Translations under genes and position numbers: made by a program | In this document: one piece after another, positions 6,630 through 13,574 of the stretch | How the letters are laid out: each line of letters opens with the position of its first letter | Numbering within the stretch: position 1 is the first letter of the stretch | Notes under the pieces: model-generated | Database searches by the model: none | What the model was told of the DNA's origin: nothing | Seen by the model: only the letters and a program-made list of their open reading frames with translations | Source: Methanocorpusculum sp. | GTDB lineage: Archaea; Halobacteriota; Methanomicrobia; Methanomicrobiales; Methanocorpusculaceae | Direction of reading: 5' to 3' | DNA: 15,521 nucleotides | NCBI GenBank assembly: GCA_029987395.1 | Contig: DALTVX010000067.1 | Coordinates: forward strand, 1-15,521

Positions 6630-7256
6630 TCACCTGAAAACCTCAGCGATTTTCGCATAAAGTTCTTCCATATTGTTTCCTTCAAGACCTGATATCTGAA
6701 TGACCGGGTGCTGAGGGAATGCACTTTTGATCCTCTGAGGCATTGCATCAGGCAGATCGATCTTGTTTGCAACGATGAGGACCGGAAGTTTACGGGCCTC
6801 GATGATACCGACCATCATGATGTTGACATGCATAAAGGGATCTTGGGTACTGTCGAGAACATAGATCACGCCATCGATATCTTCACGGAGCCAGTGCATT
6901 GCCTCGGCAACACCCTCGGTTGCTTCTCGTGCACGGGCAATGGCTTCATCCTGATCCATACCATATTCCATGAACTCGTGATAATCGATCTTTGTTGTGA
7001 CACCTGGTGTATCAACGATATCTATCATCAACTTGCTACTACCCGAGTTGATCTCAATTCCTTCCTTCCTTCTTGCACGGCGAGTCTCGTGAGGAATTTC
7101 ACTGACTGGACCAACTGCTTCACCGGTCACATCGCGGACAATACGGTTAGCAAGTGTGGTTTTACCCGCATTTGGCGGACCGTAGATCCCCACCCGCGAG
7201 CGTTTTTTGCCAAACAGCCTTCCGAAAAAACTTTTGATACGAGGAAATGCTACCAT
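6630..7256 (-). CDS. oapA: OapA/ArvA-family Era-like GTPase
   Basis: This is a single-domain small GTPase of 208 residues. The Walker A/G1 motif GPPNAGKT is at 26-33, a G2 threonine is probably T58 in HETRRARR, G3 DTPG is at 82-85, G4 NKID at 164-167, and G5 ISG near 188-190. A basic amphipathic N-terminus (RIKSFFGRLFGKKRSR, residues 6-21) could touch membrane or nucleic acid. It lacks the KH RNA-binding domain of bacterial Era. It leads the oapABC operon. AGGTG lies five bases before the ATG, and a TATA-like TTAAATA about 38 bases upstream gives a leader just long enough to hold it. Switch activity is expected from the motifs. The target process is unknown. Confidence 0.9.
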   Translation of the reverse strand: MVAFPRIKSFFGRLFGKKRSRVGIYGPPNAGKTTLANRIVRDVTGEAVGPVSEIPHETRRARRKEGIEINSGSSKLMIDIVDTPGVTTKIDYHEFMEYGMDQDEAIARAREATEGVAEAMHWLREDIDGVIYVLDSTQDPFMHVNIMMVGIIEARKLPVLIVANKIDLPDAMPQRIKSAFPQHPVIQISGLEGNNMEELYAKIAEVFR

Positions 7257-7290
7257 TAAAACACCTAAATTGGACTATGTAGTATATTCT

Positions 7291-7297
7291 TATTTAA
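7291..7297 (-). promoter_or_regulatory. TATA-like box of the oapABC operon
   Basis: TTAAATA on the minus strand, about 38 bases before the oapA ATG. The predicted start near 7268 lies just before the ribosome site AGGTG (7262-7266). Confidence 0.45.
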
Positions 7298-7462
7298 TGA
7301 GATATAAACTTCATGCTATTGAACAGAGAAAAAACAGATCGAAAAATCAAGAAAAAATCACGCTCTTTTTCCATATATCGACCCAGTCTGCAAAATATCT
7401 TTAGCATTATTATCTTATTTCAAAAATAATTATTAAAAATAGATAAATACGCTCATAATATC

Positions 7463-7470
7463 TATAAATT
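7463..7470 (+). promoter_or_regulatory. TATA-like box upstream of the first CBS gene
   Basis: TATAAATT would give a start near 7492 and a leader of about 70 bases. A second candidate, ATTATACC at 7533-7540, is centred 25 bases before the ATG and would give a leaderless mRNA. The ATG has only a weak ribosome site (TTGGT), which leaves the choice open. Confidence 0.4.
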
Positions 7471-7560
7471 ATTATGCGATAGAGAATAATACTCAAATCA
7501 TAAGCCTATTAAGCCATGAAAGAGCATTAACCATTATACCACCTTAGTGTTGGTAAAAAC

Positions 7561-8436
7561 ATGACAATACCAGCAAAACAACCCAAAGGAAAAAAGAACA
7601 GTGTTCTTGACATCGCAAGCCTAGATGTCATCTCGGTCCCCCCAACTATGAGTATTATCGAAGGGATCCAGATGATGACCAGGCACAACTTCCGTCGCCT
7701 GCCGATCACGGATCCCGGAACCAAGAAACTCATTGGGATTGTTACGATCACTGATGTGATAGACATGATGGGAGGAGGCAGCAGATACAACCTTATTGCA
7801 AAAAAACATAAGGGAAATCTGCTCGCTGCCCTAAATGAAAGCCTGCGGGAGATAGCCACAGAAAATGTGAACGGTCTTTCGCCTTCAACAACCGTTAAAG
7901 AAGCGGCAAATATCCTTCTGGAAACAGGACACGGAGGATTTCCGATCCTGAACGCCGACACTACCCTCGCAGGAATTGTCACCGAGTATGATCTGATGAG
8001 AATGCTTGCCAGTGAGAAATCAGAACTGGTGGTCGAAGAGATCATGACCCCATGTCCAAAGAAGGTCACACCTGACATGCCCCTCATTCACGTAACAAAA
8101 CAGATAGTGAATGACGGATATCGCCGTCTTCCCGTGGTAAAAGACGGAATCCTACTAGGAATGATCACCGGTACCGATATCATGAGGTATATTGGAAACG
8201 GCAAGGTGTTTTCCAAAATGCAGAATGGAACCGTGGATGAGGTTTTGAGCCTGCCCGTTAGGGACGTCATGACGGCTGGAGACATAAGAACGGTGTCCAC
8301 CGAAATGTCGATCAACGCAGTAGCTCAAGAGATGCTGACCCGTGGGATCGGAGCATTCCCGGTAATGGACGGCGGACATCTCAGCGGGATCGTCACTGAA
8401 TTTGATCTGGTCAAAGCTCTCACAGGAAAGATTTGA
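7561..8436 (+). CDS. Four-CBS-domain protein (two Bateman modules)
   Basis: The 291-residue soluble protein is built only of CBS domains, which bind adenine nucleotides or related ligands and act as energy sensors. The four domains span about residues 14-72, 92-151, 157-213 and 231-291. Each ends in the ligand-binding signature G-[IM]-[VI]-T-x-x-D: GIVTITD 59-65, GIVTEYD 138-144, GMITGTD 200-206 and GIVTEFD 276-282. All four ribose-contacting aspartates are therefore kept. No enzyme, transporter or DNA-binding domain is attached. A second four-CBS gene follows on the same strand after 147 bases with its own promoter signals. The regulated partner is not evident. Confidence 0.9.
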   Translation: MTIPAKQPKGKKNSVLDIASLDVISVPPTMSIIEGIQMMTRHNFRRLPITDPGTKKLIGIVTITDVIDMMGGGSRYNLIAKKHKGNLLAALNESLREIATENVNGLSPSTTVKEAANILLETGHGGFPILNADTTLAGIVTEYDLMRMLASEKSELVVEEIMTPCPKKVTPDMPLIHVTKQIVNDGYRRLPVVKDGILLGMITGTDIMRYIGNGKVFSKMQNGTVDEVLSLPVRDVMTAGDIRTVSTEMSINAVAQEMLTRGIGAFPVMDGGHLSGIVTEFDLVKALTGKI

Positions 8437-8452
8437 ACATTTCACCATGTGG

Positions 8453-8474
8453 CGCCTGAAAATATATGCAGGCG
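8453..8474. promoter_or_regulatory. Inverted repeat enclosing the TATA box of the second CBS gene
   Basis: CGCCTG (8453-8458) and CAGGCG (8469-8474) are perfect inverted repeats around the 10-base spacer AAAATATATG, which is the best TATA element in this gap. A dimeric regulator bound here would block TBP. The predicted transcription start is about 8488-8492. Confidence 0.5.
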
Positions 8475-8492
8475 ATCCATCTGGTGAGGACA

Positions 8493-8541
8493 GGAAAACA
8501 TCCTTTGCAGGTGTTCGACTGCAAAGAAAAAGATGTTTTTC
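8493..8541 (+). promoter_or_regulatory. Long bulged hairpin in the leader of the second CBS gene
   Basis: The upper stem CTTTGCAG/CTGCAAAG (8503-8510 with 8519-8526) closes an eight-base loop, GTGTTCGA. Below a five-adenine bulge on the 3' side (8527-8531), a lower stem continues with AAAACATC/GATGTTTT (8495-8502 with 8532-8539). One G.T and one G:C pair extend it. That gives 18 pairs in all, starting almost at the predicted transcript start and ending 27 bases before the Shine-Dalgarno site. Confidence 0.6.
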
Positions 8542-8568
8542 GCCACACAATTGAATAAACTCTCCAAA

Positions 8569-8575
8569 GAGGAGG
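8569..8575 (+). promoter_or_regulatory. Strong Shine-Dalgarno site fixing the second CBS start
   Basis: GAGGAGG lies eight bases before the ATG at 8584. The in-frame ATG at 8533 lies inside the hairpin and has no such site. Confidence 0.8.
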
Positions 8576-8583
8576 AAGCAAAT

Positions 8584-9357
8584 ATGAAGCAGAAACTAAC
8601 CGTAAAAGACGTAATGTCCAAGCCCGTTTCAATTGCAAAATCTGCACTGATCCCGGAAGCTCTTTCGAAAATGCTTAACGAAGGTATCGACCCTATCGTT
8701 GTAACGAACGACCGTGTGGTCGTTGGAACAGCATCCAGGAGAACCATCGCAGAAAAAATGGGAAGCAAAAAAACCGGAAATATTCCGGCATCCCAGATTC
8801 GTGTTGCAAGCGTAACAAGAGACGACTTTACCTCGGTTTATCAGGACCAGGATGCGGAACTACTTGTCCCGCTCCTTCAAAGATACAAGATCGTCGTTGT
8901 CTGGGATGAAGAACACCGGCTGATCGGACAGGTCACGAAAGGCGACCTGTTAAAACATATGGCCCCCGATGGACCCCTTGAATCACTGCTCGAGATCGCC
9001 CCCAGGATCACGCCGGATGACAGACTTGTGCAGCTTCACCGCAGAATGGCAAACAACGGAGCGACCCGATTCATTGTGATGGACGGAAACAAGTCTGTCG
9101 GCATTGTCACGGAAACCGATATTGCGAAAATGCTCGTCAAACTGAAAAGCGAGATCGACAAACACTTTGAAAACGCGCTTAGAAACGTAACTGCAGGTGA
9201 CATCATGTCGACCCCGCTTGTTACTATGCAGTCAGACACGCCAATCGCCAAAATAATAAGCACGATGCTTGCAAAAAATATCAGCACCATCCCGATCGCA
9301 GAAGGCGAAAAGGTCATAGGGCTCATCACCAGAAAAGCTCTGGTAAATGCTCTCTGA
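8584..9357 (+). CDS. Second four-CBS-domain protein, diverged binding motifs
   Basis: From the ATG at 8584 the protein has 257 residues and again consists only of CBS repeats: about 6-60, 68-127, 133-186 and 203-257. The ligand-binding signature is kept best in the third (GIVTETD 173-179) and partly in the second (GQVTKGD 115-121). The first (GTASRRT 48-54) and fourth (GLITRKA 246-252) have lost the aspartate. It may thus bind fewer ligands than its neighbour, or use the degenerate domains for structure. No additional domain or membrane segment is present. The start was set by a GAGGAGG ribosome site. The elaborate leader suggests separate control from the upstream paralogue, though read-through is possible. 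Confidence 0.88.
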   Translation: MKQKLTVKDVMSKPVSIAKSALIPEALSKMLNEGIDPIVVTNDRVVVGTASRRTIAEKMGSKKTGNIPASQIRVASVTRDDFTSVYQDQDAELLVPLLQRYKIVVVWDEEHRLIGQVTKGDLLKHMAPDGPLESLLEIAPRITPDDRLVQLHRRMANNGATRFIVMDGNKSVGIVTETDIAKMLVKLKSEIDKHFENALRNVTAGDIMSTPLVTMQSDTPIAKIISTMLAKNISTIPIAEGEKVIGLITRKALVNAL

Positions 9358-9367
9358 TATAATCCCC

Positions 9368-9374
9368 TTTTTTT
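9368..9374 (+). terminator. T7 tract between convergent genes
   Basis: CCCC followed by seven T lies 10 bases past the second CBS stop codon and before the end of the convergent gltX unit. It can terminate the rightward transcript. Confidence 0.55.
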
Positions 9375-9390
9375 AATAGTAACTATCTAA

Positions 9391-10044
9391 CTACCAGGAT
9401 CTGCCGTCGATCCGTTTTGTACTCTCGACAGGTGAAAGTTTTCTCACCATCACCTCAGATCTGTGTACCTTTGTGTAAAAAGTATCGCCACCAGGGATGA
9501 AGGCGAATGCATCATTATCCTCCACACAACGAAGGCCTGAACGCGGTTCGCGGGGAAGGACCAGAAGAAACTCGACAGGGTCGCCATAGAGAGTGGATAA
9601 AAGTGCTTTTTTTGCAGCGATCTCGGTCAAAAATCCCTTGGTCCCCGTGGAACCGGTGATCACCTCGCCAAAGACCCGGACCCCGTCACTCGTCTTGATC
9701 AAAAGATCCATCTCGGCTGCAACGCGCCCCTTTACTTTGAACCTGATCTCACCGTCCCGGGAGTACCAAAGTCCATCCGGCGCATATTTGTCATAGGGGA
9801 TGTAGACCGAGTCTGCAAGTTTTGCGGCGATCGAAACAACACAGGATGCGTTTTCTGATGCAGTTAAAAGAAGTTCATAGGACAGAGATTCAAAAAAAGC
9901 CCCGGTCGCAGAAGAGTGGAGGGGATGTGCCTCCTCATAAAGAACCGCACGGATCGATTTTGGCAGATGGTGGATAGCACGACGAATGTGCGAAAGGGTC
10001 ACCTCTTCGTGGGAAAGAAGCTCGGCGACCTCAAACGATGACAT
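9391..10044 (-). CDS. Hypothetical protein, possibly PD-(D/E)XK nuclease fold
   Basis: I do not recognise this 217-residue protein by name. An N-terminal helical part (1-45) is followed by a helix with a conserved-looking acid (GAFFESLSYELLL, E52). Strands with RVAAEMDLLIK (107-117; E111, D113) and VRVFGEVITG (122-131; E127) come next, then a Lys-rich helix TEIAAKKALLSTLYG (140-154) and a strand EFLLVLP (158-164). This helix-strand-strand-helix order with D...E and nearby lysines resembles PD-(D/E)XK nucleases of the Mrr or resolvase type. The canonical ExK lysine is absent (E-V-I) and could have migrated to K136, K145 or K146. The ATG overlaps the gltX stop as TGATG, so it is translated with GluRS. 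An alternative is a non-catalytic archaeal domain. Confidence 0.6.
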   Translation of the reverse strand: MSSFEVAELLSHEEVTLSHIRRAIHHLPKSIRAVLYEEAHPLHSSATGAFFESLSYELLLTASENASCVVSIAAKLADSVYIPYDKYAPDGLWYSRDGEIRFKVKGRVAAEMDLLIKTSDGVRVFGEVITGSTGTKGFLTEIAAKKALLSTLYGDPVEFLLVLPREPRSGLRCVEDNDAFAFIPGGDTFYTKVHRSEVMVRKLSPVESTKRIDGRSW

Positions 10045-11726
10045 CAGCGGTGAGTAAAGTAGGCGGTCACTTTTCCATCCTGGACCGCATCTATCTTTGA
10101 AAACCCGATCCGCTCGAACTGAACGATCCGACCGGCATATCCTAAAACGACCGGTTCACAATACCCTTCTAAGATGCCTTCTGGCATGAGAAGTGAGCAA
10201 GGGGTCGCCATTTCAACAGGGAGCCACTGAACGATAGCGGCTTTTGCCAAGCGTGCATCGGCAAGAGACTCGCCGGCATACTCAGCTGAACATGGACCCG
10301 TGATCTTGATGTTGAACAGATCCTTGAGCCGGAGCATCCCGCCTTTTTCCATCTCGCTTCGACACAAAAGAACGCGGCCCGTGAAGGGAAGAACACGTTC
10401 TCCGCGTTCTGGGTGATTTGGATACACTGGAGCATGTGCCTCCATATGCGGAGCGCCGGTGATCTCCACCTCGACGGGATCTGGAACGAAGAAATATCGA
10501 TCTGCTCCCGCATCGATGACCGCTTTATTCTGGGCAAACAGATTCTCCCAGGAAAAGGAGATGTCCGTATCGCCCATCCCGATATCGACCGTGGCAGCGC
10601 GAACTGCTTCCGGCTGGATACCGCGACGTGCGAGGGCACGGAGAGTCCCTAGATGGATGTCATCCCATCCGGTGTAAAGACCCTCATTGATCCCTTTACG
10701 CATACCGGATGTGGACAACTCCAGTCCGGCGATGGACATTCTACCATAATGATAGAAGTAGGGCATCTTCCAGCCGAAGTAGTTGTAGATGTACTCCTGT
10801 CGGCGGGTATTGGCGATATGATCCTTTCCACGGATCACATGGGTCATGCCAAGAAGATGATCGTCGATTGCTACCGAGAAGTTCATCAGAGGGTAGACAA
10901 AGACGCCCGGTTTTCTTGGATGAGGGGTGCTGGTCAAAACACGCATCGCGGCAAAATCACGAACTGCCGGATCTGGGTGGGATATGTCGGTTTTTACGCG
11001 AAGGGTGATCTCTCCTTCGGCATATTTTCCGGCAAGCATGTCATCGAACCGTTTCAGGCTCTCTTCAATAGAGATATCACGGCAGGGACAGGGGATCTTT
11101 TTGAGCTTTTTCTCCCGGAACTCATTGTTGTCGCAGGTACACATGTATGCCCCGCCAAGTTCGAGAAGTTCCCGGGCATATGCATAATAAATATCGAAAC
11201 GGTCCGACTGATAGACCACATCGGTGATCCCGATACCAAGCCAGGCAAGATCCTCGGTGACCATCTCATACGCTGCAGGATCGACACGTTTTGGATCGGT
11301 ATCCTCGACACGGTAATAGAATTTGCCGCCGTATTTTTTTACGTAATAGTCATTCAGTACCGAAGCGCGGGCGTGTCCAAGATGAAGAGGGCCCGACGGG
11401 TTAGGCGCAAACCGCATGACCACACCCGAATCTGCATGCGGGAGGTCGGGAAGTTCATGACTCCTCTCCTTTTTCTCATGCATCTTTTCTATTGCACCGG
11501 GACTTAGAGAAATCAATTTCTGTTCCCGCTCTTCGATCGAAAGAGCAGCCACTTCGGCGAGGATCTCTGGAAGAAGGGCACTGATCTCTTGTGCTTTTGC
11601 ACGAAGTTCAGGGTGGGCACCCATAACACTGCCAAGAATTGCCCCGGCCCGGGGAACGGTCTTGTGTTTTACCGCGTTTCCCAGTGCCAGGACATATATA
11701 TCATTTCGAATATCTGCGTCTGCCAT
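10044..11726 (-). CDS. gltX: Glutamyl-tRNA synthetase, archaeal type
   Basis: The 560-residue class Ib synthetase charges tRNA-Glu. Archaeal GluRS is usually non-discriminating and also loads tRNA-Gln for later amidation by GatDE. After an archaeal N-terminal helical domain (1-98), the catalytic core has APNPSGPLHLGHAR at 107-120 (HIGH equivalent HLGH, 115-118) and VEDTDPKR at 140-147. A likely zinc site follows (C196, C198, C213, C215). IRGKDHIANT is at 298-307, and the second signature LSTSGMRKGI is at 337-346. The C-terminal half is the beta-barrel anticodon domain shared with GlnRS and eukaryotic GluRS. The TATA-like box at 11757-11766 gives a leader of about 10 bases. A second protein is translationally coupled downstream. 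Confidence 0.96.
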   Translation of the reverse strand: MADADIRNDIYVLALGNAVKHKTVPRAGAILGSVMGAHPELRAKAQEISALLPEILAEVAALSIEEREQKLISLSPGAIEKMHEKKERSHELPDLPHADSGVVMRFAPNPSGPLHLGHARASVLNDYYVKKYGGKFYYRVEDTDPKRVDPAAYEMVTEDLAWLGIGITDVVYQSDRFDIYYAYARELLELGGAYMCTCDNNEFREKKLKKIPCPCRDISIEESLKRFDDMLAGKYAEGEITLRVKTDISHPDPAVRDFAAMRVLTSTPHPRKPGVFVYPLMNFSVAIDDHLLGMTHVIRGKDHIANTRRQEYIYNYFGWKMPYFYHYGRMSIAGLELSTSGMRKGINEGLYTGWDDIHLGTLRALARRGIQPEAVRAATVDIGMGDTDISFSWENLFAQNKAVIDAGADRYFFVPDPVEVEITGAPHMEAHAPVYPNHPERGERVLPFTGRVLLCRSEMEKGGMLRLKDLFNIKITGPCSAEYAGESLADARLAKAAIVQWLPVEMATPCSLLMPEGILEGYCEPVVLGYAGRIVQFERIGFSKIDAVQDGKVTAYFTHR

Positions 11727-11756
11727 ATTGAGTAGATATTATTAGCCGGACGGAGT

Positions 11757-11766
11757 GTTTATACTT
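11757..11766 (-). promoter_or_regulatory. TATA-like box of gltX
   Basis: AAGTATAAAC on the minus strand is centred about 35 bases before the gltX ATG at 11726. The 73-base gap to cobY holds this box and the cobY terminator. Confidence 0.5.
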
Positions 11767-11786
11767 GCGGCTTTTTTATTTCATCG

Positions 11787-11792
11787 AAAAAA
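11787..11792 (-). terminator. T6 terminator of cobD-cobY
   Basis: Six A on the plus strand give T6 on the transcribed strand, seven bases past the cobY stop codon. Confidence 0.5.
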
Positions 11793-11799
11793 GGATTCA

Positions 11800-12402
11800 C
11801 TAACAAGGTCGAACCGAGCAAAATTCCCGTTCCAAAACCGCGAGCTCTTGACGTGTATTGATGTTGAACGCTAAGCCCGGTTCATCCAGCAAAAGACACA
11901 GCTCATCCTGCACCTCGGCAACAAGACTCCCCATAAAAATATTTACCGCACACGGCGTTGCCGGCACGCCGTTTATCAGCTCACGATATCGCGGCTGCAT
12001 CCCATACTTTTCACAGTGAGTGAGCGGCACCCAGGTCGAGCAGGCAGGTTTTCCTGATGCATGATAGGAGTCGAGGATATGCAGGATCATATCAGACGTG
12101 AGGCAGGGGATATCGGCTGCAGAGGTGAAAATCGGCCCGCTCTCACCCGATATCTCGACGGCTTCACAGAGATCTTCGATGTATCCGATCCCTTGCGTAT
12201 CGATAAACTCGACATTGTTTGCACGACACCAGTTTCGCGTGAACGGTGTTTTGTACGAAGTGACAATGATCGGTTCACACCCGGCCTCGACAAACGAATC
12301 GATGACCCAGGAGATCATCGGTCGATCATGGACCATGACCAGAGCTTTTTCTCCAAGTTTGAGTCGCGAACCCTCACCTCCGGCAAGGATCAGCGCAAGC
12401 AT
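11800..12402 (-). CDS. cobY: GTP:adenosylcobinamide-phosphate guanylyltransferase CobY
   Basis: CobY transfers GMP from GTP to adenosylcobinamide phosphate, giving AdoCbi-GDP for nucleotide-loop assembly of cobamides. In archaea it replaces the bacterial CobU. The 200-residue protein has the nucleotidyltransferase fold: LAGGEGSRL at 6-14 with E18-K19 just after, the strand EPIIVTSY at 43-50, the FTSAADIPCLT segment (about 92-102) with the metal-binding aspartate, and a late conserved FNINTRQEL (about 179-187). The ATG lies inside the end of cobD with a 13-base overlap, so the two are coupled. The partner encodes the aminopropanol-phosphate enzyme of the same pathway, which supports both assignments. 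MobA-like paralogues are the main alternative. Confidence 0.9.
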   Translation of the reverse strand: MLALILAGGEGSRLKLGEKALVMVHDRPMISWVIDSFVEAGCEPIIVTSYKTPFTRNWCRANNVEFIDTQGIGYIEDLCEAVEISGESGPIFTSAADIPCLTSDMILHILDSYHASGKPACSTWVPLTHCEKYGMQPRYRELINGVPATPCAVNIFMGSLVAEVQDELCLLLDEPGLAFNINTRQELAVLEREFCSVRPC

Positions 12403-13385
12403 GCAGAGAGAGCCTCCACCACGCGGAGATTTTTGTCACGTGTCTCGACCGAGATCCGGATCGAGTCAGGAAGGCCAAAAGATGCGCAATCCCGGACCAG
12501 GATGCCGTACTTGAGCATCGACTCGGTGAACTCGGATGCATTTCTCCCAAGATGCACTAATATATAGTTCACCGAACTTTCTGCAAATGACAGACCAAGC
12601 TCGGTGAGACGGGCAAAGTACCACTCACGTTCCTTCGTGATCTTTTCCGCAGAAATGACAAGCTCGTCATAATGGTCAAGAGCCGACATGGTGAATGCTT
12701 CCGCAAATGCATTCACGGTCCAAGGGGTTCGTACCGTCTCGATTTTTTTGATCAGATCCTCTGGTCCAAATCCAAATCCAAATCTGATCCCAGGGACCGA
12801 GAAGCATTTGGTGATCGAGCGCATCACAAAAAGTTCGTCTGATCTGATATCCGAGATCGACTCATCGCGAACGGCAAGTTCCATAAATGCCTCATCCACA
12901 AAAAGCCGGCCGCCCTTTTTTTTGCAGTCGTCGAGAAGAGACAACATTTCATTGCGCGGTGTCAAAATGCCGGTCGGGTTATTTGGGTTACACATGAATC
13001 GAACATCAGCATCGATCCCAGAAACAATATGTGCGCCGGCAAGTTGAGCAGAAAGACCATACTCACCAAATGTGGGCTGATCGATCCGGACCGTGTCCTT
13101 CGAAGAAAGAACAACACTACAATAGACTCGGATCAGTTCTGCCGATCCATTCCCAACACATATCTCCTCAGGATCCCGGGAAAAAACGCGGCCAATTTTC
13201 TCTTTTAATGCAGTATACGCATCATCCGGATACACGCAGAGATCAACAGCCCCAAAATCGCAAGGCACATGAGGTAAAAAAGGGTTCATACTTGCGCTCA
13301 CTTCAAGAAGATCAGAACCGTATTTTTGCCTTAGAGCGAGAATGCGCCCACCATGCACCGCTTTTTGTGGAAAATCTTTCTGCAT
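12390..13385 (-). CDS. cobD: CobD-type L-threonine-O-3-phosphate decarboxylase
   Basis: CobD is a PLP enzyme of aminotransferase fold type I. It makes (R)-1-amino-2-propanol phosphate, the linker of the cobamide lower loop. The 331-residue protein shows VHGG at 10-13, LEVSASMNPF at 27-36, GNGSAELI at 78-85, CNPNNPTG at 132-139, DEAF at 164-167 (D164 contacts the PLP nitrogen), the Schiff-base segment SITKCFSVPGIRFGF at 190-204 with K193, and a late arginine in SIRISVETR for the substrate carboxylate. HisC is the close alternative, but the HGG start and coupled cobY favour CobD. A TATA-like box lies about 34 bases upstream. Confidence 0.88.
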   Translation of the reverse strand: MQKDFPQKAVHGGRILALRQKYGSDLLEVSASMNPFLPHVPCDFGAVDLCVYPDDAYTALKEKIGRVFSRDPEEICVGNGSAELIRVYCSVVLSSKDTVRIDQPTFGEYGLSAQLAGAHIVSGIDADVRFMCNPNNPTGILTPRNEMLSLLDDCKKKGGRLFVDEAFMELAVRDESISDIRSDELFVMRSITKCFSVPGIRFGFGFGPEDLIKKIETVRTPWTVNAFAEAFTMSALDHYDELVISAEKITKEREWYFARLTELGLSFAESSVNYILVHLGRNASEFTESMLKYGILVRDCASFGLPDSIRISVETRDKNLRVVEALSACLR

Positions 13386-13413
13386 TTTATAGTATAAACT
13401 TGGTCTCTATCCG

Positions 13414-13424
13414 CATAAATAAAC
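13414..13424 (-). promoter_or_regulatory. TATA-like box of cobD-cobY
   Basis: GTTTATTTATG on the minus strand is centred about 34 bases before the cobD ATG. A second AT-rich run (13387-13399) is too close to the ATG to act as the main box. Confidence 0.45.
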
Positions 13425-13472
13425 AACAGATAGAAAAAAATCTTGTGTTAAAACAGAGATGCCTCAAGATAA

Positions 13473-13482
13473 TTATATATAC
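13473..13482 (+). promoter_or_regulatory. TATA box of cdrS-ftsZ2
   Basis: TTATATATAC is the strongest TATA match in this 204-base divergent gap. The predicted start near 13503 gives a leader of about 86 bases before cdrS, long enough to contain the whole 11-bp repeat array. Confidence 0.65.
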
Positions 13483-13530
13483 TCTAACATCAAATTAGAA
13501 TTTGTCCAAAATCGGACGTCAGCCTAAAGT

Positions 13531-13574
13531 CTAACAGATGTCAGACAATTGGCAGACAGTTGACTGACAGATGT
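13531..13574 (+). repeat. Four tandem 11-bp repeats, putative operator of cdrS-ftsZ2
   Basis: Starts at 13531, 13542, 13553 and 13564 read CTAACAGATG, CAGACAATTG, CAGACAGTTG and CTGACAGATG, each plus one variable base. The consensus is C(T/A)GACAG(A/T)TG with at most one mismatch per copy. Copies one and four extend into an identical 12-base word, ACAGATGTCAGA, exactly 33 bases apart. Copy four also contains a palindrome, CTGACA-GA-TGTCAG (13564-13577). An 11-bp period places every copy on the same DNA face. Confidence 0.75.

Larger units (their letters stand above)
7257..7560. other. AT-rich divergent intergenic region
   Basis: These 304 bases between oapA and the first CBS gene carry no credible coding region. 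They contain the oapA promoter near 7291, a run of phased A-tracts at 7329-7357 followed by T5 at 7367-7371, and TATA-like elements for the CBS gene at 7463-7470 and 7533-7540. I looked for origin-type repeats because oapABC genes flank oriC in haloarchaea. I found no long inverted or G-run repeat and no orc1/cdc6 gene in the window. Confidence 0.6.

Noticed and set aside
7257..7560. Possible replication origin next to oapABC
   Set aside because: The region is AT-rich but has no origin-recognition-type inverted repeats or G-runs, and no orc1/cdc6 gene lies in the window. Gene association in haloarchaea alone is not enough.
8533..8583. Longer N-terminus for the second CBS protein starting at the ATG at 8533
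   Set aside because: That ATG lies in the 3' arm of the leader hairpin without a ribosome site. GAGGAGG is ideally placed for the ATG at 8584.
10653..11507. Long plus-strand frame of 284 codons antisense to gltX
   Set aside because: It is a shadow of the conserved GluRS coding sequence with no family match I can recognise.
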